Source: Chloroflexota bacterium
GTDB taxonomy: Bacteria; Chloroflexota; Anaerolineae; Promineifilales; Promineifilaceae
NCBI GenBank assembly: GCA_029559155.1
Contig: JAKQCM010000216.1
Span: forward strand, 1-37,271
Direction of reading: 5' to 3'
Length of the DNA: 37,271 nt
Below the pieces are notes generated by a model. It worked only from the letters and a program-made list of their open reading frames with translations. It did not search any database and had not been told where the DNA came from. How positions within the stretch are numbered: the stretch's first letter is position 1; every line of letters starts with the position of its first letter. Positions 33,173 through 37,271 of this stretch are shown one piece after another. The translations under genes and the position numbers were made by a program.

Positions 33173-34273
33173 TTATTGTTGGTGCGAGGCGAGCACTTCG
33201 CTGCGCCGCCAGATAATCTGAATTTCTTGCTCAATTTCATCGGTGAAGGGAATTAACCCGCCCATGCGTCCCAGGAATTCTACCGGCACTTTGCGGCCAA
33301 CGGCTTCGCGCACGTCGTGGAGCATTTGCCCGGCGTTCATTTCGACAACCAGGAACGCTTTGGCGCGGTCGGCCAGTTGGGACAGCCGTTTTTCCGGGAA
33401 AGGCCAGAGGGTGATGGGGCGGAGCAGGCCAACGGGTACGTTTGCCTGGCGTAGGCTTTTTACGGCCGTTCCCGCCACGCGCCCCGCTGTGCCAAATGCC
33501 ACCACCACAATTTCCGCATCCTCGATGTAACTTTCTTCGTAGCGGATTTCGTTGGCGGTAATCAGGGCCAGTTTGGCTTGTAATTTTTCATTGAAGGTGT
33601 GCAGCTCCTCGCCGCCGAGATGGATGGAGGTGATGACATTTTTGTCGGGGACGTGGCCGTTGAGCCGCCGCTTGTTTTGCCCGGTAACTGCCCAGGACGG
33701 CCGTTTCCCATTCATTTCCCGCATTGGCGGCAGTTCTGCCGGTTCCATCATCTGCCCGATGGCTCCATCCAGCACCACAAAGACCAGTGTGCGGTACTTT
33801 TCCGCCAGATCAAACGAGAGTACCATCATGTCGATGGCTTCCTGGATGGTGGAGGGCGCCAGGACGATGGGGTGAAAATCGCCATGTCCGGCCTGCTTGA
33901 CGACCTGGTTGTAATCGGCCTGGCTTGGTTGGATGTTGCCCAGGCCTGGCCCGCCGCGCATCACGTCTACCACAACGGCCGGCACTTCAGACCCGGCGAT
34001 GTAGCTGAATCCTTCCTGCATCAGGCTGACGCCGGGGCTGCTGGAGGAAGTCATGACGCGCACGCCGGCCGACGCTGCGCCGTAAACCATGTTGACGGCC
34101 GCGACTTCGGATTCGGCCTGCAAAAAGACGCGGCCTAATTCCGGCATTCGTTTGGACATATGCTCTAATAATTCGGTTTGAGGGGTGATGGGGTAGCCGA
34201 AGTATGCTTCACAACCAGCGCGTACCGCTGCTTCGGCAATGGCCACATTTCCTTTTAATAATTCTTTAGCCAT
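33173..34273 (-). CDS. 2-oxoacid:ferredoxin oxidoreductase, alpha subunit (VorB/KorA-type)
   Basis: 366-aa pyrimidine-domain subunit. The sequence begins with [20 protein letters not shown] and [16 protein letters not shown], and continues with the [22 protein letters not shown] substrate/TPP segment and [16 protein letters not shown], features I associate with the VorB subunit of 3-methyl-2-oxobutanoate:ferredoxin oxidoreductase and with KorA. The C-terminal part ([27 protein letters not shown]) is the transketolase-C-like domain. It has TAGGAGGT before ATG 34273, and a 10-nt gap separates it from the ferredoxin subunit gene. Preference for branched-chain 2-oxoacids is suggested, not proven. 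Confidence 0.92.
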   Translation of the reverse strand: MAKELLKGNVAIAEAAVRAGCEAYFGYPITPQTELLEHMSKRMPELGRVFLQAESEVAAVNMVYGAASAGVRVMTSSSSPGVSLMQEGFSYIAGSEVPAVVVDVMRGGPGLGNIQPSQADYNQVVKQAGHGDFHPIVLAPSTIQEAIDMMVLSFDLAEKYRTLVFVVLDGAIGQMMEPAELPPMREMNGKRPSWAVTGQNKRRLNGHVPDKNVITSIHLGGEELHTFNEKLQAKLALITANEIRYEESYIEDAEIVVVAFGTAGRVAGTAVKSLRQANVPVGLLRPITLWPFPEKRLSQLADRAKAFLVVEMNAGQMLHDVREAVGRKVPVEFLGRMGGLIPFTDEIEQEIQIIWRRSEVLASHQQ

Positions 34274-34283
34274 GTTGCACCTC

Positions 34284-34562
34284 CTAAGCGGCCAGGCTGA
34301 GGGCTTTGCCGTTCAGCGTTTGTTCTTTTTTTTGCGGTTTTTGGGGAATGTCACGGTAGACAGTGATGCAGCCATCTGGACAAACGGTGGCGCACAGGGC
34401 GCAGCCGGTGCAGTCGTGGCTGGGATCTAGCATAATGACGGGGCGATATCCTTTGCTATTTAAGTCTTCGGCCAAAACCAATATATCGGGGGGACAGGCT
34501 TCGCGGCATAGTTCGCAGCCTTTGCACCGTTCCACATCAATGACAACTCGACCTTTAGCCAT
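34284..34562 (-). CDS. 2-oxoacid:ferredoxin oxidoreductase, delta (2[4Fe-4S] ferredoxin) subunit
   Basis: 92-aa two-cluster ferredoxin, the first gene of the operon. The cluster-binding motifs are [12 protein letters not shown] and [15 protein letters not shown]; the latter carries the usual four Cys plus an extra C in PDGC. The start is set at ATG 34562 ([13 protein letters not shown]), because AAGGAGA lies 9 nt upstream and the family begins there; an in-frame extension to 34685 has no family similarity. It conveys electrons from the TPP core to free ferredoxin. Tight spacing to the alpha gene shows a common transcript. Confidence 0.93.
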   Translation of the reverse strand: MAKGRVVIDVERCKGCELCREACPPDILVLAEDLNSKGYRPVIMLDPSHDCTGCALCATVCPDGCITVYRDIPQKPQKKEQTLNGKALSLAA

Positions 34563-34814
34563 AGTGGGACTCTCCTTTTCTTTAGAGGGGGAGGGGCGCT
34601 GTGGAGCAGCCTCTCCCAGTGACTTGTTACGGTCCTTTAATTGGGATAGCGACGACGCGTGGGAAACACGGCCGTTATCTCGCATCTGGTTGGTAAATTA
34701 CAAATTGGGAATGCAATTGTGATGGGACGACTATCGCGGGTGGAAGCCCCGCATCTGCCTTTGATTATGCGTTTTTTCACAAAGGTTCGACAGTGACAGA
34801 TTGACGGATTCTCG

Positions 34815-34828
34815 ATGACAAATGTCAT
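34815..34828. promoter_or_regulatory. Palindrome ATGACA-AA-TGTCAT
   Basis: A perfect 14-nt palindrome lies about 250 nt before the ferredoxin-subunit start and just downstream (on the - strand) of the candidate promoter. It shares the TGACA/TGTCA halves with the dyad before uvrB but with a shorter spacer. It could be an operator; no regulator can be named. Confidence 0.3.
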
Positions 34829-34842
34829 ATCCGAAAACGCGA

Positions 34843-34898
34843 ATTTGGTTAACAATCAAACTTGATTATGGTCAATAAGTTAAAATTATTAACCAAAT
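34843..34898. promoter_or_regulatory. ATTTGGTTAA/TTAACCAAAT dyad flanking an AATCAA-AC-TTGATT palindrome
   Basis: ATTTGGTTAA (34843-34852) and TTAACCAAAT (34889-34898) are perfect inverted copies 36 bp apart. Between them lies the palindrome AATCAA-AC-TTGATT (34854-34867). The left arm overlaps the candidate -10 of the oxidoreductase operon. This arrangement suits a dimeric or looped repressor. FNR-type sites have TTGAT-N4-ATCAA in the opposite orientation, so FNR is not claimed. Confidence 0.35.
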
Positions 34899-35028
34899 CG
34901 GTGAATTGTGTTGCGATGGGGTGTTTGGGTGGCGTGGAAAATAAAACGGCCGTTCGCCTGACCATGATTCAATTAAAAATGGCGAGGGAACGGCCGTCTG
35001 TGCAGCGAATTTAGACGATTGTCAGCCG

Positions 35029-35445
35029 TCAGGCTTCGATGATTTGGTAGGTGTGTTGAATGGGCACGGCTTGCGACAACATCGCTTGCGCGGGGCAGTA
35101 AGCGTTTTCCGATAGGTCGATGGCGCGTTCCACGGCCTTGGGGTCGATATTGTGGCCGGTGATGATGTATTCGATGGTCACGGCCGTAAACACCTTGGGA
35201 TGATTTTCTGCGCGTTCAGCATGGGTTTTCACCTCAAACGCGGTTACGTCTTGCCGTTTCTTTTTGAGAATGGAGATGACGTCCATGCCCGTGCAGCCGG
35301 CCAGACTCATGAGCATTAATTCCAACGGCCGTGCGCCCAAATCTGTGCCGCCTACAGCCGGGTCGCCATCCAGGGTGATTTTGTGGCCGCTGGTGGCTGC
35401 CGCGGTAAATTGTAATCCGTCTTGCCAGCTAACAATTGCATCCAT
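35029..35445 (-). CDS. OsmC-family protein
   Basis: 138-aa OsmC/Ohr superfamily protein. Members are thiol-dependent peroxidases that reduce organic hydroperoxides, although this YhfA-like branch is less well characterised. The two conserved cysteines are C51 (LMSLAGCTGMDV) and C117 (ENAYCPAQAML). The N-terminal beta-strands (GHKITLDGDPAVGG, GARPLELM) fit the family and the length is normal. It points the same way as the oxidoreductase operon but ends 466 nt before it, so it is a separate unit, perhaps together with the zinc-ribbon gene upstream. The candidate peroxidase function would suit protection of oxygen-sensitive Fe-S proteins nearby; this is inference. Confidence 0.88.
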   Translation of the reverse strand: MDAIVSWQDGLQFTAAATSGHKITLDGDPAVGGTDLGARPLELMLMSLAGCTGMDVISILKKKRQDVTAFEVKTHAERAENHPKVFTAVTIEYIITGHNIDPKAVERAIDLSENAYCPAQAMLSQAVPIQHTYQIIEA

Positions 35446-35534
35446 AAAAAGTGTCTCCTTGTGTGTCTTAACCGAAGTAAAAACTCTGGACTAACCAGAG
35501 CTTGCCGGAGGTCACGCCCCCGGAAGATGAGCTA

Positions 35535-35777
35535 TCAGGTAAATGCGCCGCTTTCCGCCGCCTCGCCACAGGCAGAACATGCTAAAATAAACAGTCCGTC
35601 ATACGCCAGACGGCCGTTGCCACAAGTGGGGCAGACGTCGCCTGGTTTTGGCGGCCTGGCCTGACAGGGCGGCGCATCTGGTTTGCGCCACCAGACCGTG
35701 GCTTTTGGCGATTGATAATCGTTAGGCGATTGATAATCGTTAGGCGATTGGGAAGCAGTGGTTTTTTGCGTGTCCAT
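35535..35777 (-). CDS. Small zinc-ribbon protein with a repeat-derived N-terminus
   Basis: 80-aa protein of unknown function. The C-terminal half has a CPTCGNGRLAYDGLFILACSAC zinc ribbon (two CxxC pairs 15 residues apart) and ends ESGAFT. The N-terminal part contains QSPNDYQSPNDYQSPK, encoded by an 18-bp tandem repeat (35709-35751), which looks like an expanded low-complexity insert. The start at ATG 35777 has no clear ribosome-binding site; a start after the repeat is possible. It lies 90 nt upstream of osmC on the same strand. The pattern fits a conserved small Chloroflexi protein, but I could not check this. Confidence 0.5.
   Translation of the reverse strand: MDTQKTTASQSPNDYQSPNDYQSPKATVWWRKPDAPPCQARPPKPGDVCPTCGNGRLAYDGLFILACSACGEAAESGAFT
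35709..35751. repeat. 18-bp tandem repeat, 2.4 copies
   Basis: CGATTGATAATCGTTAGG occurs at 35709-35726 and 35727-35744, followed by a partial copy CGATTGG. It lies inside the small zinc-ribbon ORF and is a multiple of three, so it changes length without shifting the frame. Each unit contains the short dyad GATTGATAATC. Confidence 0.75.
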
Positions 35778-36123
35778 TTGTGACTAAGCATAAACGTCTC
35801 CGGCGCTGTCGACCAGTGATTTTTGTCATAAGTCAGGTGGCGTTTGGGTCATAACGGCCGTTTCGCCCAAAGTAGTTTTCCAAATTTTCGCCTTCAGACC
35901 GGAATTTTTGGGAAAGAGACAACGTGAGCGTAGGCTTAACACCATAAATGAAAAGGACACGGATGAACACGGATAAGAATCCGTGAAAATCCGTGTTCAT
36001 CCGTGTCCAATTTTCGGAGAAAACTTCCCGACAGTAGCCGACCACCATGAATGAAAATCCGCAGATTTTTTCTCCGCGCCTCTGCGTCTCTGCGTTAAAT
36101 TACTTTATACGAGGAGTTGTATC
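35778..36123. other. Intergenic region with repeat elements before the ATP-cone kinase gene
   Basis: About 346 nt without a gene. It contains one ACGGCCGT copy, the 20-bp dyad at 35955-36008, and a low-complexity element of CTCTGCG-type words at about 36071-36100 just before the ribosome-binding site of the kinase gene. The last two look like dispersed intergenic repeat families. Confidence 0.5.
35955..36008. repeat. 20-bp inverted repeat of the ATCCGTGT family
   Basis: 35955-35974 is perfectly complementary to 35989-36008 across a 14-nt loop that itself contains another partial copy (ATCCGTG). Each arm is two CACGGAT-type words. The same words form the 9-bp dyad at 11489-11536. It may act as a terminator or structured RNA, or be a remnant of a small mobile repeat. 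Confidence 0.8.
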
Positions 36124-37271
36124 ATGAACCAGATCACGCATGTTGTTAAACGAAGTGGGGCGATTGTGCCCTTCAATCAAGATCGCATCACCAATGCTAT
36201 TTATCGGGCGGCGGTAGCGGTGGGCGGCCGCGACCGCGACCGGGCGCAAGAATTGTCCGACCAGGTGATGGCCTTGCTGGCGGCCGCCATGCCGCCGGGT
36301 CACAACCCAACCATCGAAGAAATTCAAGACGTGGTGGAAAAGGTACTCATTGAAAACGGCCATGCAACGGTTGCCAAAGCGTATATTTTGTACCGCGATG
36401 AACAAAACAGGCGGCGGCAAGAAGCGGCCAAACATGCCTCACGGCCGTCCGAAAACATCCCCTGGGCCAAAATCTGGCACGTTCTCGATTGGGCCGTGCA
36501 GCACGATCTGCACACCGTCGCCGGACTAAACCGCCGCATTGCTCAGGGCGAATTCCCCCAAATCGTCCACGAAGCCGAAGCCGCCTACGAAGATGACGTA
36601 GATACGGCCGCCGAAATGCTGGCCGAAAAAGGCGCAGCCCTGAAAATGGTCCTCATCAGCGGCCCGTCTTCCTCCGGCAAAACTACCACCACCATCAAAA
36701 TCGAGCAGCGCCTCAAGCGCACCGGCCTGAAATTTGTCACCCTCAACGTAGACAACTACTTTTTCGACCTGGAAATGCATCCCAAAGACGAATTTGGCGA
36801 TTATGATTTCGAGACCCCGCAGGCGTTGGATTTGCCGCTCATCAACAACCACTTACAGCGGCTCATCGCCGGGGAAGAAGTCCTAATCCCCTATTACGAC
36901 TTTAAAACCGGCACGCGCCACCCCGACCAAACCCCGCTGCGCCTGGCCGCCAACGAGATTTTGCTGATCGACAGCCTGCACGGACTCTACCCACCAATGA
37001 CCGAGGGCATCCCGTTTGAGAAAAAATTCAAGCTTTACCTGGAGCCGCTGCTGCAAATGCGTGGCCCAGATGGCTACATTCGCTGGACCGATTTACGCCT
37101 GATCCGGCGCATGTTACGCGATGCGACGCATCGGGCGTATAATCCACAGATGACGCTGACGCATTGGCATTATGTACGCTCTAGTGAACTGCGTCACATT
37201 ATCCCCCACATGGGCACGGCCGATTTCATTGTCAACAGCGCCATGCCCTACGAGCTGCCTTTGTATGCGAA
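36124..37271 (+). CDS. ATP-cone / uridine kinase-type fusion (partial, 3' end outside window)
   Basis: Open from ATG 36124 to the window end (382 complete codons). Residues 1 to about 95 form an ATP-cone regulatory domain (THVVKRSGAIVPFNQDRITNAI, VEKVLIENGHATVAKAYILYR), as in NrdR and ribonucleotide reductases. A linker leads to a P-loop kinase domain with Walker A GPSSSGKT (180-187) and the DNYFFDLEMHPKDEFGDYDFE segment typical of uridine kinase / phosphoribulokinase-like proteins. The probable reaction is phosphorylation of a nucleoside or a small phosphorylated compound, with activity set by the ATP/dATP state. A 2-phosphoglycerate kinase-like function cannot be excluded, since that group also carries an ATP cone. 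A GAGGAG site 7 nt upstream supports the start. Confidence 0.88.
   Translation, partial: MNQITHVVKRSGAIVPFNQDRITNAIYRAAVAVGGRDRDRAQELSDQVMALLAAAMPPGHNPTIEEIQDVVEKVLIENGHATVAKAYILYRDEQNRRRQEAAKHASRPSENIPWAKIWHVLDWAVQHDLHTVAGLNRRIAQGEFPQIVHEAEAAYEDDVDTAAEMLAEKGAALKMVLISGPSSSGKTTTTIKIEQRLKRTGLKFVTLNVDNYFFDLEMHPKDEFGDYDFETPQALDLPLINNHLQRLIAGEEVLIPYYDFKTGTRHPDQTPLRLAANEILLIDSLHGLYPPMTEGIPFEKKFKLYLEPLLQMRGPDGYIRWTDLRLIRRMLRDATHRAYNPQMTLTHWHYVRSSELRHIIPHMGTADFIVNSAMPYELPLYA

Larger units (their letters stand above)
34563..35028. other. Regulatory region upstream of the oxidoreductase operon
   Basis: About 466 nt without a gene. The middle part (34760-34980) is AT-rich against a GC-rich background. 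On the - strand TTGACC (34875-34870) and TTAACC (34852-34847), 17 nt apart, form a weak candidate promoter. Several palindromes lie close by and are listed separately. Three ACGGCCGT copies also fall here (about 34670, 34946 and 34990). Confidence 0.45.
356..36447. repeat. Highly iterated palindrome ACGGCCGT (about 80 copies)
   Basis: The 8-mer ACGGCCGT recurs throughout the window, in genes of both strands and between genes. Examples start near 356, 416, 1047, 2020, 5053, 8869, 11404 (two copies within 14 nt), 15489, 18664, 22222, 27783, 29541 (two copies within 20 nt), 33461, 34990 and 36440. My hand count is about 80. The flanks often extend it to AACGGCCGTT. In genes it is read mostly as Thr-Ala-Val (ACG GCC GTN), sometimes as Asn/Asp-Gly-Arg. 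The density resembles HIP1 of cyanobacteria, although the word differs. Confidence 0.9.

Noticed and set aside
34854-34867. FNR-type binding site
   Set aside because: FNR sites read TTGAT-N4-ATCAA; here the halves are in the opposite order with a 2-nt spacer.
1-37271. CRISPR array, tRNA, rRNA or insertion sequence
   Set aside because: No regularly spaced direct repeats with unique spacers, no cloverleaf or rRNA-like segment and no transposase-like protein were found.

Overview
The window looks like part of the chromosome of a free-living member of the Chloroflexota, probably of the Anaerolineae / Ardenticatenia type. This is inferred from gene content: large secreted proteins built from CSLREA, DUF11, LVIVD and fibronectin type III modules, a very large PAS/GAF histidine kinase, a ferredoxin-dependent 2-oxoacid oxidoreductase and a pantothenate operon. 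No rRNA, tRNA, transposase, phage gene or CRISPR array was seen. The dominant non-coding signal is the 8-bp palindrome ACGGCCGT, which I counted by hand about 80 times (one per ~470 bp) on a sequence where about one copy is expected.

Layout. 1-1666 (+): moaB, sufE and a small phosphatase-like gene, ending at a shared terminator that faces rnj (ribonuclease J, - strand, 1924-3555). 3971-7216 (+): a complete pantothenate operon in the order panB-panE-panC-panD, closed by a hairpin at 7224-7253. 7448-8623 (-): an FAD-dependent amine/amino-acid oxidase, divergent from a PAP2 phosphatase (8767-9459) and an MFS transporter (9551-10906). 10992-13520 (-): GNAT acetyltransferase behind uvrB. 13781-18914 (+): a signalling block with a 1247-residue membrane histidine kinase, an overlapping OmpR-type response regulator, and a stand-alone receiver whose phospho-acceptor Asp is replaced by Glu. 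19178-30307 (+): an export-oriented block with a small secreted protein translationally coupled to a five-heme cytochrome c carrying five FN3 domains, an LVIVD/DUF11 repeat protein, and a CSLREA beta-helix/DUF11 protein interrupted by a single-base frameshift. 30398-34562 (-): a 2-oxoacid:ferredoxin oxidoreductase operon (delta-alpha-beta, then an aminotransferase, then gamma). 35029-35777 (-): OsmC-family protein and a small zinc-ribbon protein. 36124-end (+): an ATP-cone/uridine-kinase fusion that runs off the window.

How the genes fit together. PanB and PanE make pantoate, PanD makes beta-alanine and PanC joins them, so the operon encodes the whole route from 2-oxoisovalerate and aspartate to pantothenate. 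The oxidoreductase operon with its embedded aminotransferase reads as a deaminate-then-oxidise module giving acyl-CoA and reduced ferredoxin, probably from branched-chain or related amino acids. The signalling block sits directly upstream of the secreted multiheme cytochrome cluster and may control it; this rests on position only.

Intergenic DNA is rich in structured repeats: a heptamer array followed by its inverse complement before panC, AGACCC..AAGGGTTT terminator-like dyads, ATCCGTGT dyads, and other short elements that look like dispersed families.
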